Part shown: one piece after another, positions 1 through 11,432 of the stretch
Position numbering within the stretch: the first letter of the stretch is position 1
Layout of the letters: each line of letters starts with the position of its first letter
Source of the DNA: Caldilinea sp.
GTDB lineage: Bacteria; Chloroflexota; Anaerolineae; Caldilineales; Caldilineaceae
Reading direction: 5' to 3'
DNA length: 29,571 bases
NCBI GenBank assembly: GCA_025055055.1
Contig: JANWYX010000330.1
Location: forward strand, 1 to 29,571
Program-made: the position numbers and the translations under genes
Notes under the pieces: generated by a model
Told to the model about the DNA's origin: nothing
Database searches by the model: none
Seen by the model: only the letters and a program-made list of their open reading frames with translations

Positions 1-1148
1 TGACCATCGACTGCCACAATGAAATCTCCACCGGTTCCGGACGGACACACGCCGGGGAAGGCGGTGCGGATGGACTGTGCGGCTCCGCGCAGTCCGGCGC
101 GAGCAGCAGGCGTACCCCGCAACACTTCGTTGACGATCACCCCACGTTTGCTTTTGTCGATGCCCTGTTCATCACTGCAAATCGGGCTGAACGTTGCACC
201 GCTAATGCCCATGTAACTGTGTTCGTACGTTCCCTTTTCGATGAGGCTGGGCACCACGCGCTGCACGATGGCGACAGGAATTGCAAAGCCGACGCCGCTA
301 TTAGCGCGCACTTCGGAGCGGATCTGTGCGTTGACGCCGATCACTTCCCCGCGTTCATTGAAAAGCGGGCCGCCCGAGTTACCTGGATTGATGGCGGCGT
401 CGGTCTGAATGGAATCGGGAATGCTATAGCTGCCGCGGGAGGAGGGGATGGTACGCCCCAAGGCGCTGACGATGCCGCTGGTCAGCGTGCCCTGCAATCC
501 AAAGGGGTTGCCGATGGCGGCGACGCGCATTCCCACAAAGACTTCGTCCATGTTGCCCAGCTTCACCGGAATGAGCTCATACCCTTCCGGATCGATTTTG
601 ATGACGGCCAGATCGCTGTCCGGGTCGCGCCCCACGACTTCGCCGATGGCTACGGCTCCGTCATAAAAGGTGACCTGAAAGCGTCTGCCCTCCTCGACCA
701 CATGGGCATTGGTGACAATATGCCCCTGCACATCCCATACAAAGCCGGAGCCGTTAACCAACGGCAGCAGGTTGCCTTGATCGGGCTGGGCTTGAGGAAG
801 CAGCGAACCACTACTCAACGCAGGGTGATCCATCCACACCGTGATGTTGACGACAGAGCGATTGTTCTGCTCGTAGAGATTGCGTAGGACTGCGCTTTCA
901 TAATCGATGCCTTCAGGCGGCGGCTGCACGATCACCAGTGGCTGAGGCGTCGCCTGGAAAGCGACCGGCATCGCCGAGGGCGGCGTACGCACTTGCGTCG
1001 ACTGTACAGGCGCAGGGCGCAAGATGGTTATATACCCCAAAGCGACAACGCCACAGAGCGCAACTGCAAGCGAGAAAACCGCCAGAATGACAAAAAAAAC
1101 GGAAAATTTGGATTGTCGCGCGGGCGGCGTTAGGTCGTACATGTTCAT
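1..1148 (-). CDS. HtrA/DegP-like trypsin family serine protease, partial (3' end outside window)
   Basis: Envelope serine protease of the HtrA/DegP family, which degrades or chaperones misfolded secreted proteins. The reading frame is open from the ATG at 1148 to the window edge, giving 382 codons without a stop. Residues about 15-43 form one membrane segment after a short cytoplasmic N-terminus, followed by a Pro-rich linker. The trypsin fold carries the triad His149 (TNAHVV), Asp179 (SDLAVIKI) and Ser258 (NPGNSGGPL), with the IGNPFG strand before it. From about residue 300 the sequence turns into a PDZ-like domain (MGISG, then GVIVNEVLRGTPAARAGLR). A second ATG two codons downstream (1142) is an equally possible start, since neither has a clear ribosome-binding site. 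It is divergent from the LysM gene. Family assignment is secure; substrate is unknown. Confidence 0.93.
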   Translation of the reverse strand, partial: MNMYDLTPPARQSKFSVFFVILAVFSLAVALCGVVALGYITILRPAPVQSTQVRTPPSAMPVAFQATPQPLVIVQPPPEGIDYESAVLRNLYEQNNRSVVNITVWMDHPALSSGSLLPQAQPDQGNLLPLVNGSGFVWDVQGHIVTNAHVVEEGRRFQVTFYDGAVAIGEVVGRDPDSDLAVIKIDPEGYELIPVKLGNMDEVFVGMRVAAIGNPFGLQGTLTSGIVSALGRTIPSSRGSYSIPDSIQTDAAINPGNSGGPLFNERGEVIGVNAQIRSEVRANSGVGFAIPVAIVQRVVPSLIEKGTYEHSYMGISGATFSPICSDEQGIDKSKRGVIVNEVLRGTPAARAGLRGAAQSIRTAFPGVCPSGTGGDFIVAVDG

Positions 1149-1201
1149 TTCCGTTTAAGACATGCCTCTACAATCGTTATGCACATTACTGTAGCGCGTC
1201 C

Positions 1202-1240
<39 letters not shown>

Positions 1241-1311
1241 TATTTTCAAGCATCCATCCGGCGCTGAAGGCGAGCAGGAATCCTCGATGATGCCAAACTT
1301 CGAAGGCCGAT

Positions 1312-1339
1312 GTGACTTCGACCATTGCTGTGGTACAAT
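1312..1339 (+). promoter_or_regulatory. Putative promoter of the LysM/lamin-tail gene
   Basis: GTGACT at 1312-1317, 16-base spacer, then TACAAT at 1334-1339, preceded directly by TGG, which makes an extended -10. It lies 66 bases before the ATG at 1406. The 257-base gap between the divergent htrA and LysM genes (1149-1405) holds nothing else I can support. Confidence 0.5.
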
Positions 1340-1405
1340 CATCGTGGCGGCGTTGGGGTCGCTTTTTTATGCAAGCGGCCATCCGCAAAAGAAGAACGAT
1401 CGAGC

Positions 1406-2158
1406 ATGAACCGACGTCAACTAGCCTTTGTTATTATCCTTAACGCACTCATCAGCCTGACGATCGCAGTGGCGGTCATCTGGGTGGTTGAACAGCGTCG
1501 CCTGGACGTCGAGCCGTTGGTTGCGTTGGAAACATCGAATGCGGCGTCGCTCCCCATCCCCACCTTCACGCCGACACCCGTCGCCGAAAGCCCCCCGGCG
1601 AAGGCTCCGACGCCGACGCCAACGCCGGAGGCCATCGGCGAGGATGAGGTCTACATCGTTCAGGCGGGCGACATCCTGTCGGCGATCGCTGCGCGCTACG
1701 GTGTCAGCATGCAGGCGATTATGGACGCCAACAACCTCACCAATCCAGATTTCGTCTTTGTCGGGCAGAGATTGGTGATTCCGCGCGGCGGGTCATCGTC
1801 CACCTTGCCAACTGCGACCAACACGCCCGTTTCGGCGTCCACGGGAGGTACGGGGCTGCGGATCGCGTCGTTTGTCGGCGTCGGCGCGCTCGCCGGCGAG
1901 GGTGTGCAAATTGCAAACGACAGCGATCTAGTGGTCAATCTCCAGGGCTGGCGGCTCGAAAAAGAGAACGGCCCTGTCTATCAATTTGGCGGCGTCTCCC
2001 TGTTCCCCGGCGCCGGCGTCACGCTGTATACGGGGACGGGCGTAGACACGAGCGTCGCGCTCTACTGGAATCAGGCGGCGCCGCTTTGGGAGCGCGGCGC
2101 TGTGGCTCGTTTGGTGAATCCACAGGGACAGGAAATATCCAGACTCACAGTTCCGTGA
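1406..2158 (+). CDS. Membrane-anchored LysM and lamin-tail domain protein
   Basis: A 250-residue envelope protein, probably binding peptidoglycan. Residues 7-28 form an N-terminal membrane anchor or uncleaved signal segment. A Thr/Pro-rich linker follows (50-76). A LysM domain spans about 82-127 (starts VYIVQAGDILSAIAARYGV, ends VGQRLVIPRG). A C-terminal beta-rich region (151-250) has the lamin-tail pattern: VQIANDSDLVVNLQGW for the first strands, then a closing ARLVNPQGQEISR motif. The frame extends upstream to 1325, but the ATG at 1406 is preferred because it starts the hydrophobic segment, follows an AAGAAGAACGA ribosome-binding stretch and lies downstream of the promoter. Lamin-tail domains combined with LysM are known from Chloroflexota; the ligand of the lamin-tail part is unknown. 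Confidence 0.85.
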   Translation: MNRRQLAFVIILNALISLTIAVAVIWVVEQRRLDVEPLVALETSNAASLPIPTFTPTPVAESPPAKAPTPTPTPEAIGEDEVYIVQAGDILSAIAARYGVSMQAIMDANNLTNPDFVFVGQRLVIPRGGSSSTLPTATNTPVSASTGGTGLRIASFVGVGALAGEGVQIANDSDLVVNLQGWRLEKENGPVYQFGGVSLFPGAGVTLYTGTGVDTSVALYWNQAAPLWERGAVARLVNPQGQEISRLTVP

Positions 2159-2198
2159 CCTTCTATCCATCTACGAATCGCAGAGGAACAACAGACCT

Positions 2199-2663
2199 AT
2201 GAGCAATGGGAAATCAAGTCGCAGTCTGCGGCGTGGACGGCGACGGTTCTTTCGTCCGGTAAAGGAAAACGCAACAAAATCTACAACGATCCCTCAATCC
2301 CCGATCGCTCAACCGTCGCCTGGCCTGGAGGCGCCGGCGCGGCGACGCAAGGCGCGCCGTAAGGCGCGCTCGCGCCAGCGAATAACGGAGGAGGTGCGCG
2401 CACCGTCCGGCACAGAGACAGAAATCGACTACGTTCCGCCGCTTTCTGTCTTTATTTACACCCACACTTCACATCCGGAGATGCGCGACAGTTACGAATT
2501 TCGCCCAGAACATTTCTCCAAAGGTGGACGCCGGATCGAAGATTTTCAGATTGACATTTCTTTGCTGTTCGTGGAAGGCGGCGAGGGGGCCGACGATGCG
2601 CCACTGCTCAAAGGGTTGCCGAAGCCGGAATTTAACTGGACGGACTGGGAAGAGGAAGAGTGA
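2199..2663 (+). CDS. Conserved-looking hypothetical protein with basic N-terminus and acidic C-terminus
   Basis: A 154-residue protein I do not recognise. The first 70 residues are very rich in Arg and Lys (SLRRGRRRFF; ARRRKARRKARSRQR) and look disordered. The second half (about 75-154) has a folded-looking core beginning PPLSVFIYTHTSHPEMRDSYEF and ends in an acidic run (DWEEEE). It has no membrane segment or cysteines. A purine-rich stretch (GCAGAGGAAC) precedes the ATG at 2199. It sits 40 bases after the LysM gene, and its TGA abuts the ATG of asnS, so it is probably co-transcribed with both. The charge asymmetry could suit nucleic acid binding, but that is a guess. Confidence 0.7.
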   Translation: MSNGKSSRSLRRGRRRFFRPVKENATKSTTIPQSPIAQPSPGLEAPARRRKARRKARSRQRITEEVRAPSGTETEIDYVPPLSVFIYTHTSHPEMRDSYEFRPEHFSKGGRRIEDFQIDISLLFVEGGEGADDAPLLKGLPKPEFNWTDWEEEE

Positions 2664-4019
<1,356 letters not shown>

Positions 4020-4047
4020 AGCGATCAGGACGTTTGTGCATTGAGCT

Positions 4048-5121
<1,074 letters not shown>

Positions 5122-5217
5122 TCGCAAGCCCGTCGACGCCACACTTCGCTGCAACTTCACGGTCGCCATTTCGTATTGGTGTTTCAAGGTAGAAAATACA
5201 ACTTTTCAGAGAACTTT

Positions 5218-5242
5218 ATGAACTTTGCAATATGAACTTTGC
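5218..5242 (+). repeat. Short direct repeat ATGAACTTTGC x2
   Basis: ATGAACTTTGC occurs at 5218-5228 and again at 5232-5242. It lies in the AT-rich leader between the phosphosugar transferase and DUF4013 genes, probably a slippage duplication. The second copy creates an ATG with no ribosome-binding site, so I do not treat it as a start. Confidence 0.6.
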
Positions 5243-5331
5243 GATTGGCGAAGTTGCTCCTCTTTCCGGAAGCTTCAAGCTGCCTAGAAGAGGAGAACGC
5301 AGGCATCGATTCTCTAGCAAGGAGAAGACCT

Positions 5332-6072
5332 ATGGATTTTATCAAAGCGCTCACTTTTATCACAGAAGATCCGCGGTGGAAGGAGAAAGTCGTGATCGGC
5401 GCTGCGCTGGCGCTCTTTGCCCCGTTGATTGTGCCCGCCCTCGTCCTGCTCGGCTACGCGTTGCGCCTGATGCAAAACATGCGTGACGGCAAACGGACGC
5501 CTTTGCCGGAGTGGGACGATTGGAGCGGCGACCTGGTGCGCGGCTTTAAGCTCGCCATCGTCTACCTGATCTGGAGCTTGCCGGCGGCGACGGCGGGGGT
5601 TCCCCTCTTCTTCGGCTCGATCATGGCGGACTCTGACGGCTTCGTGCGCACCTTCGGCGTCATGGTCCTGGTCGGGACGACCTGTCTGACCTTCCTGTAC
5701 GGCATTTTCGTCACGCTGATGACGCCCGGCTTTGTGCTCTGGTTTGCGCGCGACGAACAAATTCAGAGCGGCCTGCAACTGAGCGAAATTTTCGCCTGGA
5801 CGCGCCAGCACCTGATCGAGGTCGTGCTCTTCCTGATCGCAGTGCTGATCGCCAATTTTATATTCTTTATGGCGGCAAGCGTCATCGGTACGCTATTGTG
5901 CCTGGTGGGGCTGGTGCTGACAATTCCACTGGCCACCTTCGCAACGTATATGTACCAATTCAATTTGCTGGGCCAGATCGCCTATAAGGACAGAACGGGC
6001 GAGCTGTACTATCCTCCACTCGGGGCGCCGACTCCATCGACGGAGAGCGCCGGCATCGATCCATCCATCTGA
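5332..6072 (+). CDS. DUF4013 domain integral membrane protein
   Basis: A 246-residue membrane protein of the DUF4013 family, whose function is unknown. The family signature is visible: GYALRLMQNMRDGKRTPLPE, then WDDWSGDLVRGFKLAIVYLI (residues 41-80). Hydrophobic segments lie at about 20-45, 72-96, 107-135, 160-182 and 186-210. The short tail is polar (GAPTPSTESAGIDPSI). The frame is open from 5239, but the ATG at 5332 is chosen because AAGGAGAAG stands 6 bases ahead of it and the family starts there. The gene is followed by a strong hairpin, so transcription probably ends just downstream. Confidence 0.88.
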   Translation: MDFIKALTFITEDPRWKEKVVIGAALALFAPLIVPALVLLGYALRLMQNMRDGKRTPLPEWDDWSGDLVRGFKLAIVYLIWSLPAATAGVPLFFGSIMADSDGFVRTFGVMVLVGTTCLTFLYGIFVTLMTPGFVLWFARDEQIQSGLQLSEIFAWTRQHLIEVVLFLIAVLIANFIFFMAASVIGTLLCLVGLVLTIPLATFATYMYQFNLLGQIAYKDRTGELYYPPLGAPTPSTESAGIDPSI

Positions 6073-6099
6073 TAAACAAACCGATAAGGGGGATAAAGA

Positions 6100-6131
6100 C
6101 CTTCCCGGACGCCTTTAGGCGTCCGGGAAGG
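6100..6131. terminator. Perfect 14-bp hairpin between convergent genes
   Basis: CCTTCCCGGACGCC (6100-6113), loop TTTA, then its exact reverse complement (6118-6131). It sits 27 bases after the DUF4013 stop and 115 bases beyond the stop of the converging META lipoprotein gene. It has no U-tract on either strand, so it is not a classical intrinsic terminator, but the position fits a bidirectional 3'-end or mRNA-stabilising structure. Confidence 0.7.
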
Positions 6132-6246
6132 GAGCGACGCGCAATTTCCGTAGAATCCGGCGCCTTCATTGACCACCGGATAAAACACAATCGACATGAA
6201 GGCGCACACCTAACCGCATCTTTGCGCGCAAGGATTATCGTCGCGC

Positions 6247-7146
6247 TCAATCTGGTGTCCGGCTCGCACGGAAACTCACCGCCAGAGCGCCGTTGGCGTC
6301 ACGCAGCTCGAGCACATCTCCTCGGATCGACCACGTGGCGACCGTCTTTAGCGCCGCTAGATAGTTGGCCTCTTGCTCCATCACGCCCTCAGGCTCGCTG
6401 CAGAATTTCCGCGTAGAAATGATCGGCGCAAGCGCAATGGTGTCGCCGTCGAGAGTGTAGCTGGTGCGATAGTTGTTGCAGCCCGCCGAACCGAACAGCA
6501 TCCCTTCCTCATCGAAGACGGCCGTCATCTCGGTTCCTTCCAAAAGACTGACAACCGCCTGTCGACCGCTGTTGACCGTGGTTGCAACCCAGACGACGCC
6601 GGTCAACGAAGCCTGCGGCTGAGGCGCCAGGGTCAGTACAACGGCGCCGGAAGCATCCAACAATGCAACTCCGTCATCTTTCGGAGCATAAGCAGCCACC
6701 TTCCCAAGCGCCGCCAGAATCGCCTGCTCCTGCGCCATGATAGATTCCTCACACATCATTAGGGTGCTGCCGACCTGTGCAATCGTCAACTGTTGACCGG
6801 CGAGCGCATAGTCGGCAAAGAAGCTATTGCAACCGGAGTTGCCGGCGACTTGACCGCCCTGGAAGGTGATCGTAGCATCGGCAACGGTTTCGTTGAGCGC
6901 AGCGTCGGCGCCGAGATATTCGACAATGTGCCAGATCACGCCTTCAAGAGTTGGCTCTCCCTCGGTGACACCCTCTCCGACATTTTCCTTCCCGGCCATG
7001 TCGGGCTCCTCGAACGCCGGCGTCGCTTTCGTTTGAGGCCCGGATGGCTCCGGCGGCGCCACCGATTGGCAAGCGCCGAAGAGCAGCGCCGCCACCATGA
7101 ATCCTCCTATCAGCAAGATGGCTTGAAAAATGCTTGTTTTTTGCAT
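6247..7146 (-). CDS. Lipoprotein with two META domains (HslJ-like)
   Basis: A 299-residue lipoprotein, probably on the outer face of the membrane. The N-terminus has a hydrophobic signal ending in a lipobox (LLFGAC, lipidated Cys26). After an acidic linker, two META/HslJ domains follow. The first is at about 67-175 (LEGVIWHIVEYL, then GNSGCNSFFADYALAGQQLT). The second is at 181-293 (LTGVVWVATTV, then GSAGCNNYRTSYTLDGDTIA). Each domain has a conserved Cys pair (106/132 and 223/249). META domains are linked to stress and novobiocin resistance in HslJ and to protease inhibition or surface roles elsewhere; the exact role here is unknown. The frame is open upstream to 7281, but the ATG at 7146 starts the signal peptide. 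Confidence 0.88.
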   Translation of the reverse strand: MQKTSIFQAILLIGGFMVAALLFGACQSVAPPEPSGPQTKATPAFEEPDMAGKENVGEGVTEGEPTLEGVIWHIVEYLGADAALNETVADATITFQGGQVAGNSGCNSFFADYALAGQQLTIAQVGSTLMMCEESIMAQEQAILAALGKVAAYAPKDDGVALLDASGAVVLTLAPQPQASLTGVVWVATTVNSGRQAVVSLLEGTEMTAVFDEEGMLFGSAGCNNYRTSYTLDGDTIALAPIISTRKFCSEPEGVMEQEANYLAALKTVATWSIRGDVLELRDANGALAVSFRASRTPD

Positions 7147-7265
7147 AGGGTGTTGTCCGTTTCTCTGAGCTACGTTCCAACGACACAACGATGCAACAAC
7201 AGCCTGCGCCGCCAACCCCTCCAGTTTTGCACCGGCAGGTGTCGCCACATCGAGCTCCATGCGCA

Positions 7266-7409
7266 TCATCGTCGCCCGCACTTGTGCAGAATCATAGCTG
7301 AAGGTAGATCGTTCCAGGCAGGCCGTCCGGACGCATTCTGCACACGTTCAAAGAAAGCATCGCCGAGCCGATCGATGAGGTCGCCGTCGAGCGGCGTCCA
7401 GCGTAACAT
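7266..7409 (-). pseudogene. Possible short ORF or gene remnant
   Basis: From the ATG at 7409 a 47-residue frame reads MLRWTPLDGDLIDRLGDAFF and ends HKCGRR. Its composition (balanced acidic, basic and hydrophobic residues; helical pattern) is more protein-like than the repeats around it, which suggests the end of a decayed gene or a small protein. I do not recognise a family, and there is no good ribosome-binding site. Confidence 0.2.
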
Positions 7410-7420
7410 CCGGCTTGCGC

Positions 7421-7552
7421 AGGTCACACCCCCGGCGCAACACCCCGCTCGCGTAGAACACGCCTCCGGCGTGACATCCCCACCCACAGTGTCCGGACAA
7501 AAGCCGAGCCTACAGTCGCATACGAACGTCACGCCCCCGGCTTGACATCTCC
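7421..7552. repeat. Three degenerate copies of a ~25-bp GC-rich repeat
   Basis: Approximate consensus GTCACGCCYCCGGCGTGACA followed by TCYCC. Copies lie near 7421-7446, 7458-7482 and 7526-7552, at irregular spacing. The middle copy has a perfect palindrome (CACGCC, TCC, GGCGTG at 7459-7473). Irregular spacing and lack of identical units argue against CRISPR; it looks like a decayed intergenic palindromic repeat. Confidence 0.6.
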
Positions 7553-7611
7553 GTGGGAGCCTTCCGAAAAGTTGTCTGTTGCGAGAAAAACCCACCAACA
7601 GCGTCGCTCTG

Positions 7612-8874
<1,263 letters not shown>

Positions 8875-8900
8875 GACTCATCTCCAATCTTTTTGTTGAT

Positions 8901-8952
8901 GCGGCTTGTAGCCGCACGTTTTTGTGAGGGTCCACCGGCGGTTGCGAACCGC
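8901..8952. repeat. REP-like double-hairpin element, copy 1
   Basis: GCGGCT-TGT-AGCCGC (8901-8915) is followed by CGTTTTTG, then GGTCCACC (8929-8936), then a second hairpin GCGGTT-GCG-AACCGC (8938-8952). A related element lies at 18153-18204 with the same TGT-centred stem and the same GGTCCACC box. The stems differ by a compensatory G-C to A-T change. It sits just upstream of pepT. Confidence 0.6.
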
Positions 8953-8997
8953 TGCGCGGGCCTATAGGGGATCGCCTCCGGCAACACATTGCGCCGC

Positions 8998-9374
8998 CTA
9001 CATCCTCACGCTGAAGACGGCAATACACACCGGTCGTCTGTGCAGCGCCGGCTGCGTGCGGGCGATCTGCACCGGCTCTTCCGGATAGAGCATCAAATAA
9101 ATTCTCCATGTAGGCTGCCTAGTTCTCCACAAGCCTGGGCTTGCGATTGCCGTCATGGCCGCCGGTGTCTCGGTCGCGCCGTTGGAACGAGACGCAGCGA
9201 ACATCGTGTTGAGCCGATTGCAACCGTCAGTCTATACGCCTCGCCGTCCTCTCCAAAATTCAGTGTGAGGTTTGCGTCCGGCGCCCGGCTGTTCAACGTG
9301 GTGAGCAGAACGCCACCGGTCTTGCAGTCTTCCGATACTGCAAAGAGGATGAGCACAGTGTGGACGCTCTTCAC
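8998..9374 (-). pseudogene. Decayed META-domain (HslJ-like) gene
   Basis: Reading the minus strand through several frame changes recovers the landmarks of a META domain in order. First comes LQDRW (frame 1), then LTTLNSRAPDANLTLNFGED (frame 2). A shift follows to GCNRLNTMFAAS with NGAT and TAIASPG, then another shift to LVEN, an in-frame TAG, and AAYMENLFDAL. The end is a RPVCIAVFSVRM-like strand stopping near 8998. These match, piece by piece, the second META domain of the intact lipoprotein 2 kb away (GSAGCNNY, then IISTRK, then GVMEQEANYLAAL, then ALAVSF). At least three frameshifts and one stop mean it cannot be functional. The upstream limit is uncertain. Confidence 0.65.
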
Positions 9375-9697
9375 CTTGCAAGACCGTCTGCAGTCGCCGG
9401 AGCATGCAGTTCATCGCTCAACATTCCGGCGACTGCGCTCAGCGAGGGCAAATACGACGCCTACACCGACTCCCAGGTAAGTAAGCAGACGTTGGCAAGG
9501 ATGGAGCGCACGGCTGCGATCGGGTAGGTGTAAAAAATGCGCAGATTTCAACTCGGTGAAATTCCACGGCGTGTCTAGGGAATTGGCGACTGTAATTTCG
9601 CTCCTCGAACGCCGACTCTGCTCATCGAAATTGGCCAACCTTGCAACGGCTTCACCCCAGCCTAAGCGTTTTCGGCGTTGCCACCGCTTAGACGTTA
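9375..9697. other. Gene-poor stretch before the surface-protein promoter
   Basis: Only frames lacking family features or ribosome-binding sites are open here. A plus-strand run encoding Thr-Pro repeats near 9450-9475 resembles the linkers of the secreted proteins nearby and may be a scrap of one, but I cannot support a gene. Confidence 0.4.
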
Positions 9698-9706
9698 TGG
9701 TAGAAT
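9678..9706 (+). promoter_or_regulatory. Promoter of the two-domain surface protein
   Basis: TTGCCA at 9678-9683, exactly 17 bases, TAGAAT at 9701-9706, with TGG directly before the -10 (extended -10). Five of six -35 and five of six -10 positions match the sigma-70 consensus. The ATG lies about 110 bases downstream at 9822. Confidence 0.65.
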
Positions 9707-9821
9707 CGCTTACGGAGTAACTTTTGTTGGCGCAACCCAAAAGACTGTCATATCGTTTTGCGCACAGCGTTTGGCACCGATTCATTCCAGCATTTACCGG
9801 ACTTTTGAAAGGCCGCATTCG

Positions 9822-11363
9822 ATGCGCCACTTGTGGATAAGCGTTGCGCTATTCACCACGATCGTCGTCTTTGCTCTTGCCGGGGCTGCGCCATCATATG
9901 CGGCCACCCCGGCTCATCCCGGCGAAAGCCCTGCCCTACAGCCAAACTGCATCCAACTGGTCAACAACGGGGCCTTTGAATCGCCGAACCTGGCGGGCTG
10001 GTCAACCCAGGGCTACGCCTGGCCCGATTCGCAGGTCAAGTTTTCCGGAAACTTTTCTGCGCGTATCGGGCTATCGACCACCCTCCCCAATCAAAACGTG
10101 AGCAGCACGCTCCGCCAGACGATCAATCTGCCTGCAGGCCACACCATCACGCTCTCGTTTCAATGGTTCCCGCAGTTCGATCTGAACATCGGCGACGCCG
10201 ACATACAGTTCGTCAATATTCAGACTGCCGATGGCGCCCTTGTTCCGGTGGTTTTGTCCACCAAACAAAACCTCACATCCTGGCAATTTGTCGATTTTTC
10301 GCTGAACAGCTTCGCAGGCCAGCAGATTACGTTGATTTTTAGCGTCAACAACGACGGAGTCGGCAGCAGGACATGGATGAACGTCGACGACGTTTCCGTC
10401 GTCGCCTGTCCTATAACCCCGACTGCTACCTCGACGCCCACCGTCACGCTGACGCCCACGCCCACCTTCACTGCGACGCCGCTTCCCTCTGGCTGTGTGA
10501 CCGACGGCATCCTCAACGGCGGCTTTGAGGAAGACTCCTTCTGGATCTTCGGAAACGCGCCTGTACGTCCCGCCTTCGTCGGCTCGCCGGTGCGCACGGG
10601 CCTACGCGCGGTGCGCCTCGGCATCGATCCCGCCGCCGTTCCTGTCAGCCCCTCGCAAGAAAGTTTTTCTTCGATTCGGCAACCATTCCAGATCTCGCCG
10701 CTGGCCAGCACGGCTTCGCTGAGCTGGTGGCATCTCGATCGCACCGAGGAAGGCCCACTGGAGAATGCGCCGCGTGGAGTGCTGATCGACCGACAGGAGG
10801 TCATTCTGCTCAATCTCGACAATTCCACCGAAGCAATTCTCTATAGCAAGCGGCTCAACAACGCCTCTTGGCAACAGACGAGCGTCGATCTCACGGCCTT
10901 TCGCGGCAAAGCGTTGGTGCTCTATTTCAACGTCCTGAACGACGGCAACAACCTGCGCACCTGGCAATACATCGACGACGTGGTGTTGACCATCTGTTAT
11001 GCGCCGACGGCCACGGCGACCCCCACCTCGCCGCCGACGCCGACCCCACCTCCCACCGATACACCCACCCCCACCATCACACCGACGGACACGCCGTCAT
11101 CGGCCATGTCCGGCTCCGCCGTCGAACCCTCCGGCGCAAACGGAGACCTCGAAAGCGGCGAGCCCACCATCCTGCCGGTGGAAGGAGCAGGCCCTCAGGC
11201 GGCGATGTTTGAAACGGCGCCAACGCGCTCCGAACCGAGCTGGCTCGATCGCTCGATCCGAGAGGGGTTGACGCCGATTGCGATCATGACCGGCATTCTG
11301 GCCATCATTGCTTTGGGTGTAGGCATCGCAATTTACCGACAGCGCTCAGACACCTCTTCATAG
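9822..11363 (+). CDS. Secreted, C-terminally membrane-anchored protein with two beta-sandwich domains
   Basis: A 513-residue extracellular protein of unknown ligand. Residues 1-27 are a signal peptide (cleavage after APSYA). Two related domains of about 155-175 residues follow (41-195 and 222-395). Each begins with an NGxFE motif (NNGAFESPNLAGW; NGGFEEDSFWIF) and ends in an (N/Y)(V/I)DDVxxxxC strand, the pattern of jelly-roll carbohydrate-binding-like modules. Thr-Pro linkers separate them (196-220, 396-425). A single membrane helix near 480-503 is followed by a basic tail (RQRSDTSS), so the protein is probably held on the cell surface. The frame is open from 9678, but the ATG at 9822 starts the signal peptide and has GAAAGG upstream. 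The gene lies downstream of a good promoter. Confidence 0.85.
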   Translation: MRHLWISVALFTTIVVFALAGAAPSYAATPAHPGESPALQPNCIQLVNNGAFESPNLAGWSTQGYAWPDSQVKFSGNFSARIGLSTTLPNQNVSSTLRQTINLPAGHTITLSFQWFPQFDLNIGDADIQFVNIQTADGALVPVVLSTKQNLTSWQFVDFSLNSFAGQQITLIFSVNNDGVGSRTWMNVDDVSVVACPITPTATSTPTVTLTPTPTFTATPLPSGCVTDGILNGGFEEDSFWIFGNAPVRPAFVGSPVRTGLRAVRLGIDPAAVPVSPSQESFSSIRQPFQISPLASTASLSWWHLDRTEEGPLENAPRGVLIDRQEVILLNLDNSTEAILYSKRLNNASWQQTSVDLTAFRGKALVLYFNVLNDGNNLRTWQYIDDVVLTICYAPTATATPTSPPTPTPPPTDTPTPTITPTDTPSSAMSGSAVEPSGANGDLESGEPTILPVEGAGPQAAMFETAPTRSEPSWLDRSIREGLTPIAIMTGILAIIALGVGIAIYRQRSDTSS

Positions 11364-11374
11364 TTGATTGTCAT

Positions 11375-11408
11375 CTATTCAAAGGCTAAATCTATTCAGA
11401 GGCTAAAT
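11375..11408 (+). repeat. 17-bp tandem duplication upstream of the MazG-like gene
   Basis: CTATTCAAAGGCTAAAT (11375-11391) is followed immediately by CTATTCAGAGGCTAAAT (11392-11408), one mismatch. It lies in the 69-base gap between the surface protein and the MazG-like gene. Confidence 0.8.
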
Positions 11409-11432
11409 CGGCTCTATCAGGAGAAGCTCTTC

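Larger units (their letters stand above)
7147..7611. other. 465-base gene-poor stretch between pepT and the META lipoprotein gene
   Basis: There is no convincing intact gene. It contains three degenerate copies of a GC-rich repeat (7421-7552), a 10-bp inverted repeat (TGTGCAGAAT at 7283-7292 and its complement at 7335-7344), and a short minus-strand reading frame (7266-7409) that may be a gene remnant. The remaining sequence presumably includes the promoter of the lipoprotein gene, which I could not place. Confidence 0.6.

Noticed and set aside
219..887. Plus-strand 222-codon open frame at the left end
   Set aside because: It is the complement of the htrA-type protease, which has clear catalytic motifs on the minus strand.
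7421..7552. Possible CRISPR array
   Set aside because: Only three degenerate units at irregular spacing, with no cas genes nearby.
8989..9480. Plus-strand 163-codon open frame
   Set aside because: No ribosome-binding site, no domain, Arg/Ser-rich shadow composition; the minus strand shows META-domain remains instead.
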